From assembly GCA_963821715.1 (NCBI GenBank), contig CAWGET010000003.1:1-64000 (forward strand): a stretch of 64,000 bases of DNA. The letters are read 5' to 3'. The position numbers and the translations under genes are program-made. The stretch's first letter is position 1; every line of letters begins with the position of its first letter. The DNA comes from CAWGET01 sp963821715. GTDB lineage: Bacteria > Bacteroidota > Ignavibacteria > Ignavibacteriales > Melioribacteraceae. Below the pieces are notes generated by a model. It was not told where the DNA came from. It did no database searches and was given only the letters and a program-made list of their open reading frames with translations. Of the stretch, positions 15,943 to 24,720 are shown piece by piece.

Positions 15943-17484
15943 TTATTTATTCTCGACATTTATTTTTTTTATAACAAGTCTATCATATAAGAAAATAAGA
16001 ATCGCAGTAACGGCAGCAATAATCGCAAATATCATCCACATAATATCGGGTTTTCCTAAGTCTCTTGCAAAATGCCCGTAAAGCTGACCGGATAAAATTC
16101 CGCCGAACAAATTACCGAGCGCGACGCACCAATAAAAATAACCCATATACAAAGCTACTTTTGTAGGCGGGGCAATTCTTCCGGTATATTCTTTTGATTT
16201 CGGACTCGCCATCATTTCCCCGAATGAAAAGACGATTACCCCAGCAATAACAATCCACCCTGTCGTTCCAAAGATTAATATCGAAAAACTAACAACAGTT
16301 ATTAATACTCCCCAAAATATTGTGGTAAATGGTTTCATCCTTGTAACGAGATAGGAAATAAATATTTGGAAAATGATAATTGAACCGGCGTTTATGTTGA
16401 TGATATATTCGGGATTAATTTGCCCTGGAGTTACCATCGCGCCGCGGAGCGAATCAACGTAACCGGATAATCCAATTGACTGCATTGCGTTTGCGAGAAA
16501 ATTCCACAAGTCGGATGTATCCGTAAAATCGCGAATGTACAGCGGTAGTGTATAAAAAATTTGATTAAAAGAAGTCCAAAATCCCGACATCAGAAGAAGA
16601 AATAAACCGAAACGCCAATCCCCGAGTTTCATTGGTTGTAAGTACCAAGCGTTCTTCCCCTTAATTTTACGGGCAAATAGAAAATCATATATGAAATTTA
16701 TTGCGGTCCAGACAAGACCGGTTAAAATTATATCAACCCAGGTTAAAGTATTGTCGGCAGTAAACTTCGATCCGATAACGAGTAAAATTAGCAGTCCGAA
16801 AAAGAAAAGGAAAAATCTCGCGTTTCCTAAGACTTCCACCATATCGGTTAAAACCTTTTTAAGCGAGCGTTTATTCGCGGAACTACTTTCGGTTGTCGGT
16901 TCTTTGTAAAAGAAAGAAACGAAAATAAAATTTACGGCAATCCATCCGGCGGAAGCAACAAAAACGTATTTCCAGTCGAGAGCTCTCACAACACCGGCTA
17001 CAATCGGTCCTAAAAATCCGCCGATGTTCACCATCATATAAAAAATTCCGAATCCGAGTGAAGCAGTTTTTTCGGAAGTAACTTTCGAGATTGTTCCGAT
17101 GATAACCGGCTTAAACATTGCCGCTCCAACCGCTACAAACATAAACGCTATGAAAAAAGTCGGGAATGTTTTGAATTGTCCGAGAAAAAAATACGCCGGA
17201 ACTAAAACTATAAATGCGGAAAAAAGCATTTTCTTAAAACCGTATCTATCGGCAAGACCTCCGGTAACAACAGGGAACAGATATAGAAAAAAAGTAACAA
17301 CTGCTTGCAAAACACCGCGGTCTTCGTCCGAAAATCCTAATCCGCCTTCGCTTACTGCTCCGGTTATATAAAGAGATGAGACCGCAAAAAATCCATACCA
17401 GGCCATTCTCTCGAATATCTCCATGGTATTGGAGATCCAAAATGTTAAGGGGAAATCCTTTATACTGATTTTATCCCGAGCCAT
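15943..17484 (-). CDS. POT/PTR2-family proton-coupled peptide transporter
   Basis: A 513-residue membrane protein of the major facilitator superfamily. The N-terminal segment FWISNTMEIFERMAWYGFFAV contains the proton-coupling ExxER-type motif (EIFER) of the POT family, and GGLADRYGFKKML is the MFS loop 2-3 motif. NIGGFLGPIVAGV resembles the PTR2 signature region. About twelve to fourteen helices are visible. Such proteins import di- and tripeptides with protons; the exact substrate is inferred from the family. Confidence 0.85.
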   Translation of the reverse strand: MARDKISIKDFPLTFWISNTMEIFERMAWYGFFAVSSLYITGAVSEGGLGFSDEDRGVLQAVVTFFLYLFPVVTGGLADRYGFKKMLFSAFIVLVPAYFFLGQFKTFPTFFIAFMFVAVGAAMFKPVIIGTISKVTSEKTASLGFGIFYMMVNIGGFLGPIVAGVVRALDWKYVFVASAGWIAVNFIFVSFFYKEPTTESSSANKRSLKKVLTDMVEVLGNARFFLFFFGLLILLVIGSKFTADNTLTWVDIILTGLVWTAINFIYDFLFARKIKGKNAWYLQPMKLGDWRFGLFLLLMSGFWTSFNQIFYTLPLYIRDFTDTSDLWNFLANAMQSIGLSGYVDSLRGAMVTPGQINPEYIININAGSIIIFQIFISYLVTRMKPFTTIFWGVLITVVSFSILIFGTTGWIVIAGVIVFSFGEMMASPKSKEYTGRIAPPTKVALYMGYFYWCVALGNLFGGILSGQLYGHFARDLGKPDIMWMIFAIIAAVTAILIFLYDRLVIKKINVENK

Positions 17485-17704
17485 TTTCCTCTAACATATA
17501 TATGAAAAAAATAAAAATAGGTTTATCAGTATGAAGAATCAAGCGAAATTAGAACAGTTGATAAAACATATGGTGTTACATTGATAAAATTCAGAGAACA
17601 ACTGAATCCCATCTAAGCTGTATATTTTAAAATTATATGGACTTCATTTTGTTGAATTCCGAAACTACTCTATTTATATTGGAATGTGAAAATATGGACA
17701 TAAA

Positions 17705-18599
17705 ATGGAAAATAAGGTTTTGCTCAATACAAATTTCCCAGAACTGAAATTATTTAAGAAAGGGAAAGTACGCGATATTTATGAAGCGGGTGAAAATCTT
17801 TTAATGGTCGCTACCGATAGAATTTCGGCTTATGATGTTATAATGGATGATCCGATTCCGGGGAAAGGAATAATATTAAATAAAATTTCAGAATTCTGGT
17901 TCAATTTTTCTTCAGATATAATTGATAACCATCTCATTACTACGGATGTAGATCAATATCCTGATGAATTTAACGAATACAAGGAACAGCTATCGGACAG
18001 ATCGATGCTTGTGACAGAAAGCTGAACTAATACCAATAGAATGCATTGTGCGTGGTTATATTTCCGGCTCCGGCTGGAAAGAATATTTATCAAGAGGAAC
18101 CGTTTCAGATATAAAATTGCCCGAGGGATTATCCGAATCGGAAAAACTTCCCGAAATTATTTTTACTCCTTCAACTAAAGCTGAAATCGGGGATCATGAC
18201 GAAAATATCTCTCATGAAAAAGCCAAAGAAATTGCGGGAGAAACAGTCTTTGAAAAGATAAAAAATGCAGCAATTGAGATTTATAAAAAAGCTGCCGATT
18301 ATGCAGAATCGAAAGGTATAATAATTGCTGACACAAAAATGGAATTCGGAATATTGAACGGCGAAGTTATATTAATTGATGAAGTCCTGACGCCCGATTC
18401 ATCTAGGTTTTGGTTAAAAGATGATTATGAGAAGGGGAGAAGTCAGAAAAGCTTTGACAAACAGTATTTGCGTGATTATCTCACGTCAATAAATTTCGGC
18501 AAACAGCCCCCGGCTCCGAAATTGCCGGAAGAGATAATCAAAAATACTCGCGAAAAATATTTAGAGGCATTAAAACGATTGACCGGGAAATCTCTTTGA
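17705..18599 (+). pseudogene. purC: Phosphoribosylaminoimidazole-succinocarboxamide synthase, apparent frameshift
   Basis: SAICAR synthase joins aspartate to CAIR in purine synthesis using ATP. The N-terminal part reads KLFKKGKVRDIYEAGENLLM and TDRISAYDVIMDDPIPGKG, then stops at TGA 18023. The rest continues in the next frame: LIPIECIVRGYISGSGWKEY, EIGDHDENIS, GILNGEVILIDEVLTPDSSR. One surplus base within GAAAG (18016-18021) explains the break; without it the protein is about 297 residues, a normal length. Both halves are well conserved, which argues for a sequencing or assembly error rather than gene loss, but this cannot be decided here. Confidence 0.9.
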
Positions 18600-18907
18600 A
18601 GTGTTCTCCTAGAAAAATCAGCATTAAGGGAAAAGAATTTTTGAACATCAATTGGAATGACGGCACGGATGGTAAAATAAAATTATCAAAATTAAGAAGG
18701 TTTTGTCCCTGTGCTGATTGCGGAGCATCAAAAGAAAATTCCAGCGACTCATATTATCCCATATTTCTAAAAGATCAAACAACAATTGAAAGCATAAAAT
18801 TAATGGGAAATTACGCGGTAAATATTTGGTGGAAAGACGGACACAATACAGGTATATATGATTTTAATTATCTTAAAAATTTAGAAAAATCAGAAAGCTC
18901 CCATTAA
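18596..18907 (+). CDS. DUF971 family protein
   Basis: A 103-residue protein of the DUF971 family, related to the N-terminal domain of gamma-butyrobetaine hydroxylase. Visible features are the strand-rich start with LNINWNDG, a cysteine motif CPCADCGA near residue 38 that may bind a metal, and NIWWKDGHNTGIYDFNYL near 80, the family hallmark. The TTG start overlaps the purC stop. Role unknown; some members are linked to iron-sulfur cluster assembly. Confidence 0.85.
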   Translation: MKCSPRKISIKGKEFLNINWNDGTDGKIKLSKLRRFCPCADCGASKENSSDSYYPIFLKDQTTIESIKLMGNYAVNIWWKDGHNTGIYDFNYLKNLEKSESSH

Positions 18908-18931
18908 TATAAAAATGAATATTTTGATTCC

Positions 18932-19537
18932 ATGACACTTCCTAATCAGTTAACAATATTGCGGATAATTCTTACGCCGGTTTTTCTCTATTTGTTTTTA
19001 CAGGATGAACCTTTCCTCAAACAGTTATCGTTAGTGATTTATGTGCTTGCCGCAATTACCGATTGGTACGACGGCTGGCTCGCACGTAAATTTAATTACA
19101 TTACCAACTGGGGGAAATTTCTCGATCCTCTTGCCGATAAAGTTTTAACCTCTGCGGCGTTTTTCGCATTCGTCTTAATTGATGTTCTTCCTTTATGGAT
19201 GGTTCTGATAATTGTTCTTAGAGATTTTTCAATCACTCTTCTTAGAATTTATGCCGAGTTCAGAAAAAAATCTTTTCGAACGTCTTATTCGGCAAAAGTA
19301 AAAACTGTTATGCAAATGATTTTCATCTACTACCTGCTTACAGTCTACACATTCAAAACTATTGAAAACTTATATTCCGAAAATCAGCATATTTTTGATA
19401 TCTTAACTAATCCCGAAATGATAACTTACATTATGTTTCTGATAACGGCTTTTACATTTTGGACAGGAGTGACATACGTTTTTCAGAATTGGACTTTAAT
19501 AAAAAGGCTTTTAACAATTGAAAATAAACCTGTTTGA
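18932..19537 (+). CDS. pgsA: CDP-diacylglycerol--glycerol-3-phosphate phosphatidyltransferase
   Basis: Makes phosphatidylglycerol phosphate, the committed step to phosphatidylglycerol and cardiolipin, in the inner membrane. The CDP-alcohol phosphotransferase motif D-G-x2-A-R-x8-G-x3-D-x3-D is complete (DGWLARKF through GKFLDPLADK, residues about 48-70). 201 residues with four to six membrane helices. The next gene, pgpA, overlaps by 20 bases and performs the following dephosphorylation, so the pathway step pair is cotranslated. Confidence 0.93.
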   Translation: MTLPNQLTILRIILTPVFLYLFLQDEPFLKQLSLVIYVLAAITDWYDGWLARKFNYITNWGKFLDPLADKVLTSAAFFAFVLIDVLPLWMVLIIVLRDFSITLLRIYAEFRKKSFRTSYSAKVKTVMQMIFIYYLLTVYTFKTIENLYSENQHIFDILTNPEMITYIMFLITAFTFWTGVTYVFQNWTLIKRLLTIENKPV

Positions 19538-19979
19538 AAAAGCTTTAGGAACCGGATTATTCACCGGATATTTCCCAATAGCATCCGGCACTTTTACAAG
19601 TATCTTCGCGGTTTTAATCTATCTCATTCCTGGATTTGAAATACCGGTTTTAATGATGTTACTTATTTCGGTTTTTGCTGTTGTAGGAATTCGCCTTGGA
19701 AATAAATTTGAAAAGATTTACGGCAAAGACCCCGGAATTTTTACGCTTGATGAAATAGTCGGAACCTGGATAAGTCTTCTTTTTATTCCTAAAACTTTAT
19801 TGGCTATATTAATTGTTTTTTTTGTATGGCGTTTGTTCGATATAATAAAACCATTCCCCGCACGAACCTTTGAAAAAAAATTAAAAGGCGGTTGGGGCAT
19901 AATGCTGGATGATATTGTTTCGGGAATTTATAGTTTGATTGTAGCTCATATTATTATATTTTTTATAGATAAATTTTAG
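19518..19979 (+). CDS. pgpA: Phosphatidylglycerophosphatase A
   Basis: Removes the terminal phosphate of phosphatidylglycerol phosphate to give phosphatidylglycerol. The 153-residue membrane protein has family stretches GYFPIASGTFTS near residue 18, FTLDEIVGTWISL near 75, and KGGWGIMLDDIVSGIYS near 123; the acidic residues in DE and DD are the likely metal ligands. It starts with TTG inside the end of pgsA. Confidence 0.93.
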   Translation: MKINLFEKALGTGLFTGYFPIASGTFTSIFAVLIYLIPGFEIPVLMMLLISVFAVVGIRLGNKFEKIYGKDPGIFTLDEIVGTWISLLFIPKTLLAILIVFFVWRLFDIIKPFPARTFEKKLKGGWGIMLDDIVSGIYSLIVAHIIIFFIDKF

Positions 19980-19998
19980 AAATTAATATGCGGAAGTT

Positions 19999-21252
19999 AT
20001 GATTGCAAACATTATTACTATTGGGGACGAGATATTAATTGGTCAGACACTGAACAGCAACGCAGCGTATATCGGATCTAAGTTAACGGAAATTCAAATC
20101 GATATAAACAAATCTTCCGTTGTAGGCGACGAGGAAGAAGCCATTCTTCAGGAATTTAACAATGCACTAAAAACCGCTGATTTAGTTATTGTTACCGGCG
20201 GTTTAGGACCAACACATGATGACGTTACAAAAAAATGTATTGCTGATCATTTTAAATCGGAACTTGTATTTAACGAAGAAGTGCTGGAAAACGTTGAAGA
20301 ATTATTTAAACAGCGGGGAAGAGAGGTAACCGAAGTAAATAGAAATCAGGCTTTTGTACCAGGAATTGCTGAAGTAATTAAAAACAAAAAAGGCACTGCT
20401 CCGGGAATGTGGATAGAAGTCCAGAATAAAATTTTTATCGCCCTGCCGGGAGTTCCCTTCGAGATGCAAGAAATGGTTTCCGAATCTGTTATTCCTAAGC
20501 TTAAAGAGAAATTCACGCCGGAGGAATATACAGCAACATTAAATTTGATGACAAGCGGAATTCCAGAATCGTATTTGTACGAAAGACTTGGCGACCTAGA
20601 TGAACTGCTGCAAGGCTCAAAGCTCGCTTTTTTGCCCAATCAGTTCGGGGTTAAAATGAGGATAACAGCCAAAGGTGAAAATGAAGAAGAAGCAAACAAC
20701 AAACTTACCGAAGTTGAACAGCGCGTAAGAAGTTTGGTAGGTAGATTTATTTACGGCAAGGATGAAACACCAATTGAGCAGACTGTGGCTAGATTATTGA
20801 TTGACAGGGGTTTAACGCTGGCCGTGGCGGAATCGTGCACAGGTGGACTGATAAGCCACCGATTAACAAACGTAAACGGCAGCAGCGCATATTTTGAACG
20901 CGGATTAATTACGTACAGCAACGGCGCCAAGGTTGAACTCTTAAAAGTAAACGAGGATATCATAGAGCAAAATGGCGCGGTGAGTTTGGAAGTAGCAAGG
21001 CAAATGGCGGAAGGTGTAAAAGCGGTAAGCGGAACGGATATCGGTCTTGCAGTAACAGGTATTATGGGTCCGGGAGGTGCGTCACCTGAAAAACCTGTTG
21101 GGCTTGTTTTTATTGGATACTGCGATGAAAAAATTTGTACTGCAAAGGAATTTAAATTCGGAGACGATCGTTTATTAAATAAGGACAGGACTTCCCAAGC
21201 GGCGCTCGATTTTCTTCGGAGATCGCTGCTCGGTATTTCAGATGAAGAGTAG
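19999..21252 (+). CDS. cinA: CinA family protein (ADP-ribose / NMN deamidase type)
   Basis: A 417-residue two-domain protein. The N-terminal MoCF-type domain reads ITIGDEILIGQTLNSNAAYI and VTGGLGPTHDDVTKKCIAD; the C-terminal PncC domain reads VAESCTGGLISHRLT and GITGIMGPGGA-type LAVTGIMGPGGAS. In characterised members the two parts act as ADP-ribose pyrophosphatase and nicotinamide-mononucleotide deamidase, recycling pyridine nucleotides. It heads the cinA-thpR-recA-recX group, a common arrangement. Confidence 0.95.
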   Translation: MIANIITIGDEILIGQTLNSNAAYIGSKLTEIQIDINKSSVVGDEEEAILQEFNNALKTADLVIVTGGLGPTHDDVTKKCIADHFKSELVFNEEVLENVEELFKQRGREVTEVNRNQAFVPGIAEVIKNKKGTAPGMWIEVQNKIFIALPGVPFEMQEMVSESVIPKLKEKFTPEEYTATLNLMTSGIPESYLYERLGDLDELLQGSKLAFLPNQFGVKMRITAKGENEEEANNKLTEVEQRVRSLVGRFIYGKDETPIEQTVARLLIDRGLTLAVAESCTGGLISHRLTNVNGSSAYFERGLITYSNGAKVELLKVNEDIIEQNGAVSLEVARQMAEGVKAVSGTDIGLAVTGIMGPGGASPEKPVGLVFIGYCDEKICTAKEFKFGDDRLLNKDRTSQAALDFLRRSLLGISDEE

Positions 21253-21794
21253 ATTATTCATAGCGCTCAATCTCCCACGGTGAGGTTCAGGAAAGAATAA
21301 TCCAATTAAGAAAAGAGATTTATAACGATGAAAATGTTAAGTGGGAATCTAAAGATAAATATCATATTACACTGAAATTTCTAGGCGATGTTGAAGATGA
21401 AAAAAAAATAAATATTTCCGATTCTCTTGAACAAATAACTGAGGAGAATTTAAAGGTAAAATTATCTTTCAACAGATTCGGGCTTTTTTACCGAAATAAT
21501 ATTCCTAAAATATTATACGCCGGATTTGCTTATGACGAAGGTCTGATCAATCTTCATAAAGAAATTGAAGAAAAAATTTCGAAACTTGGTTTCCCGACTG
21601 AAAAAAGAAAATATAAACCTCATCTAACCATATGCAGACTTAAAGGCGGTGAAGATGAAGAAAAAATTAAGAAGTTTGTAAAATATGATTTTCCCAAAAA
21701 AGATTTCATTTCCGATTCGGTTGAATTAATTGAAAGTAGATTAATGCCGGAAGGATCGGAATACAAAATTTTAAATAGTTTTAGTTTGTCTTAA
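21242..21794 (+). pseudogene. thpR: RNA 2',3'-cyclic phosphodiesterase, apparent frameshift
   Basis: 2H phosphoesterase (LigT/ThpR). ATG at 21242, inside the end of cinA, opens MKSRLFIALNLP, the exact family start, then hits TGA at 21281. The remainder is in another frame: EVQERIIQLRKEIYND, KYHITLKFLGDV and KPHLTICRLKGG, carrying both catalytic HxTx motifs (HITL, HLTI). Removing one G of CACGGTGAG (21277-21284) restores a 183-residue protein. Conserved motifs remain intact, so this is either a recent mutation or a consensus error. It ends 12 bases before recA. Confidence 0.85.
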
Positions 21795-21806
21795 CTAGGA
21801 GGATAA

Positions 21807-22853
21807 ATGGCAAAAGATAATGAAGCAAAAATGAAACTACTTGAAGATACGATATATACGATTGAGAAAAATTATGGCAAAGGTTCGATAATGAAACTTG
21901 GCGACGGAGTTATAAACAAAGTGGAATCGATTTCTACAGGCTCCATTTCGCTCGATTATGCTCTCGGAATCGGCGGAGTTCCGCGCGGAAGAATTGTTGA
22001 AATTTACGGTCCAGAATCTTCGGGTAAAACAACTCTTTGCCTTCATATTATTGCGGAAGCTCAAAAGAGCGGCGGATTAGCTGCATTTATTGACGCCGAA
22101 CACGCGCTCGATATTAACTACGCAAAACGTCTTCAAGTTGATGTTAAGAATCTTTTAATTTCTCAGCCCGATTTTGGTGAGCAGGCTCTCGATATAGTTG
22201 ATACGCTGGTGCGAAGTAACGCTCTTGATGTAATCGTGATCGATTCAGTCGCCGCGCTGGTTCCACGTTCTGAAATTGAAGGAGATATGGGCGACCCGCA
22301 GATGGCTGTTCAGGCACGATTAATGTCTCAGGCATTAAGAAAATTAACCGGAGCAATCAACCGTTCAAAAACTACTGTTATTTTTACGAATCAGTTAAGA
22401 AGTAAGATCGGTGTTATTTTCGGAAATCCGGAAACTACAACCGGCGGAAACGCATTGAAATTTTATGCTTCGCTAAGAATGGATATCCGCAGAATCGCCG
22501 CGATTAAAGATGCTCAAAATGTGATAGGAAATAGAACAAAAGTAAAAGTAGTAAAAAGCAAAGTCGCGCCTCCTTTCAAAGAAGTTGAGTTTGATATTCT
22601 TTATAATGAAGGTATAAGTAAAGCCGGCGATTTAATTGATATGGCAACTAATACCGACATCGTTAAGAAGAGCGGCGCCTGGTTCACATATGATGATGAC
22701 CGCTATCAGGGACGCGAACAGTTCAGAACAAAACTTAATGAATCCCCGGAAACATTGGCTAAACTAGAAAAAGAAGTAAAGCAAAAACTGGGAATGTTAG
22801 AGCCGGATGAAGAAAAGAACACAGAAGCTAAAACGGCGGAAGCTAAAAAATAA
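21807..22853 (+). CDS. recA: RecA recombinase
   Basis: ATP-dependent recombinase and co-protease that triggers LexA self-cleavage. 348 residues. Walker A is GPESSGKTTL near 69; the catalytic Glu lies in IDAEHALD near 99; Walker B is VIVIDSVAAL near 144; loop L2 region reads IFTNQLRSKIGVIFGNPETTTGGNAL (positions about 197-222). A strong TAGGAGG Shine-Dalgarno precedes the ATG. Unlike lexA, no copy of the 14-base palindrome is found directly upstream, so SOS control, if any, must act further up the operon. Confidence 0.98.
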   Translation: MAKDNEAKMKLLEDTIYTIEKNYGKGSIMKLGDGVINKVESISTGSISLDYALGIGGVPRGRIVEIYGPESSGKTTLCLHIIAEAQKSGGLAAFIDAEHALDINYAKRLQVDVKNLLISQPDFGEQALDIVDTLVRSNALDVIVIDSVAALVPRSEIEGDMGDPQMAVQARLMSQALRKLTGAINRSKTTVIFTNQLRSKIGVIFGNPETTTGGNALKFYASLRMDIRRIAAIKDAQNVIGNRTKVKVVKSKVAPPFKEVEFDILYNEGISKAGDLIDMATNTDIVKKSGAWFTYDDDRYQGREQFRTKLNESPETLAKLEKEVKQKLGMLEPDEEKNTEAKTAEAKK

Positions 22854-22859
22854 TTTTTA

Positions 22860-23486
22860 ATGATTGTCGAATCGTTTAAAAAATATAAAAACAAAGTAAA
22901 TGTTTTTTTTGAGGACGGAGATAAATTAGTTCTTTATTACGATGTATTTCTGAATGAGAATATTTTTAAAGGCGACGAATTAGATAGAAAACGGATCGAT
23001 GAAATTCTAAAAGCGAATGAAATTTATCATCTTAAACAATCCGCTTTCCGTAGCCTCATTCGTAGAGCTCATTCTCGGTTCGAGCTTTATAAAAAACTTA
23101 GCGGCAAAACAAAAGAAAAAGATCTTATAAATATTGTTTTAGATTTTTTAGTCGAACGCGGCTACATCGACGATGAACAGTTCACCGAAGCTTACATCGA
23201 AGAAAGAGTTAAGCGTAAAAAAATAGGATTGAATAAGGTAAAAGCCGAATTATTTTCTAAAGGCGTTGATAAAGAAATAATAGAAAAAAAATTATTTTAT
23301 GACGAAGATCTTCTTAAAAAAAACGCGAAGGAATTGGCTGAAAAGAAATTGAGGATTGCACTCTCTTCATCTAAAGTTATTGATAAAAGAAAATTAAAAC
23401 AGAAAATATATTCTCATTTGTTAATGCGAGGATACAGTTCCGAAATAATAAGAAAAGTTTTTGATTCAATAAATTTTGATGAATAA
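22860..23486 (+). CDS. recX: RecX regulatory protein
   Basis: Modulator that binds RecA filaments and limits their activity. 208 residues built of three-helix repeats: AFRSLIRRAHSRFELYKKLS near 62, FLVERGYIDDEQFTEAYIEERVKRKKIGLNKVKAEL near 98 (read in parts), and LLMRGYSSEIIRKVFDSI at the end. It follows recA by six bases, the classic recA-recX pair. Confidence 0.93.
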   Translation: MIVESFKKYKNKVNVFFEDGDKLVLYYDVFLNENIFKGDELDRKRIDEILKANEIYHLKQSAFRSLIRRAHSRFELYKKLSGKTKEKDLINIVLDFLVERGYIDDEQFTEAYIEERVKRKKIGLNKVKAELFSKGVDKEIIEKKLFYDEDLLKKNAKELAEKKLRIALSSSKVIDKRKLKQKIYSHLLMRGYSSEIIRKVFDSINFDE

Positions 23487-23528
23487 AATATTATTGCTTA
23501 AATAAAATTAGCTAAAAGGAATTTTTCA

Positions 23529-24698
23529 ATGTCTGTAAATACTGTGACTGATTATTTCAATATTGAAAGTCTGCTTTCGGAGGAAGAAAAATTGGTCCGT
23601 GATTCCGTGCGTGAATTTGTGGCGGATAAATTTTTACCGGTGATAGAGAAACATTATGAAGCAGGAACCTTCCCGAAAGATATAATTCCGCAGTTAGCTG
23701 AACTAGGAGTTTTCGGGATGACTTTCCCGGAAAAATACGGCTGCGCAAATATGAATAATGTAGCTTACGGACTTGTAATGCAGGAGTTGGAACGCGGCGA
23801 TAGCGGACTGCGAAGCTTTGCTTCTGTGCAGAGCGCACTGGTTATGTATCCGATTTTCGCTTTCGGCAGCGAAGAGCAGAAAGATTTTTGGCTGCCTAAA
23901 TTGGCCGCGGCGGAAAAAATCGGGTGCTTCGGATTAACAGAACCCGACTATGGCTCAAATCCCGGCGGAATGGTTACAACTGCTGAAAAGGTTGACGGCG
24001 GCTATAAATTGAACGGCGCAAAAATGTGGATAACAAATGGTACGATTGCAGATGTAGCGATAGTTTGGGCAAAGCTGGATGGAAAAGTAAACGGCTTTTT
24101 AGTAGAAAAAGAATTTAAGGGATTTACAGCGCCGGAGATGAAAGGGAAACATTCACTCCGCGCCTCAATTACATCTGAATTAATTTTTCAGGATGTATTT
24201 GTTCCTGAGAAAAATATTCTTCCGAATACTGAAGGATTAAAATCTGCCTTGAAATGTTTGAATCAGGCGAGATATGGAATTGCCTGGGGCGTTGTAGGCG
24301 CGATGATGATGTGTTATGAAACCGCTCTCGATTACGCGAAATCAAGGGTCCAATTCAGTAAACCAATAGCGGCTTACCAGATGACGCAGGAAAAGTTGGT
24401 CTATTTTTTAACTGAAATTACAAAGTCTCAGCTTCTAAATTTGCAATTAGGAAGATTAAAAGATCAAAATAAATTAAAATTTACACAAGTCTCTATGGCT
24501 AAAAGAAACAACTGCGAAAAAGCTTTAGAGATTGCGAGAATGTCTAGAGAAATATTGGGAGCGAATGGAATTTTAAATGAATATCCGGTAATGAGACATT
24601 CTGCAAATCTTGAATCAGTTAAAACTTATGAAGGAACGCATGAAATGCATACATTAATTTTAGGCGAAGATATTACCGGTTTCGCTGCGTTCGATTAA
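23529..24698 (+). CDS. Glutaryl-CoA dehydrogenase-like acyl-CoA dehydrogenase
   Basis: FAD-dependent acyl-CoA dehydrogenase of 389 residues. The sequence follows glutaryl-CoA dehydrogenases closely: CFGLTEPDYGSNPGGM near 137, KMWITNG near 160, LRASITSELIFQDV near 216, QARYGIAWGVVGA near 256, LQLGRLKDQ near 312 and SVKTYEGTHEMHTLILG near 371, with the catalytic Glu in YEGT. The reaction would be oxidative decarboxylation of glutaryl-CoA to crotonyl-CoA in lysine or tryptophan breakdown. One difference is DYGSNPGG where most relatives have S/N-x-GSDP. Confidence 0.85.
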   Translation: MSVNTVTDYFNIESLLSEEEKLVRDSVREFVADKFLPVIEKHYEAGTFPKDIIPQLAELGVFGMTFPEKYGCANMNNVAYGLVMQELERGDSGLRSFASVQSALVMYPIFAFGSEEQKDFWLPKLAAAEKIGCFGLTEPDYGSNPGGMVTTAEKVDGGYKLNGAKMWITNGTIADVAIVWAKLDGKVNGFLVEKEFKGFTAPEMKGKHSLRASITSELIFQDVFVPEKNILPNTEGLKSALKCLNQARYGIAWGVVGAMMMCYETALDYAKSRVQFSKPIAAYQMTQEKLVYFLTEITKSQLLNLQLGRLKDQNKLKFTQVSMAKRNNCEKALEIARMSREILGANGILNEYPVMRHSANLESVKTYEGTHEMHTLILGEDITGFAAFD

Positions 24699-24720
24699 AA
24701 AAGGAAAAAGTAGAAAAATT

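Noticed and set aside
18011..18025. Programmed frameshift or selenocysteine at the purC TGA
   Set aside because: No slippery heptamer, SECIS-like hairpin or frameshift known in purC; a single surplus base is the simpler reading.
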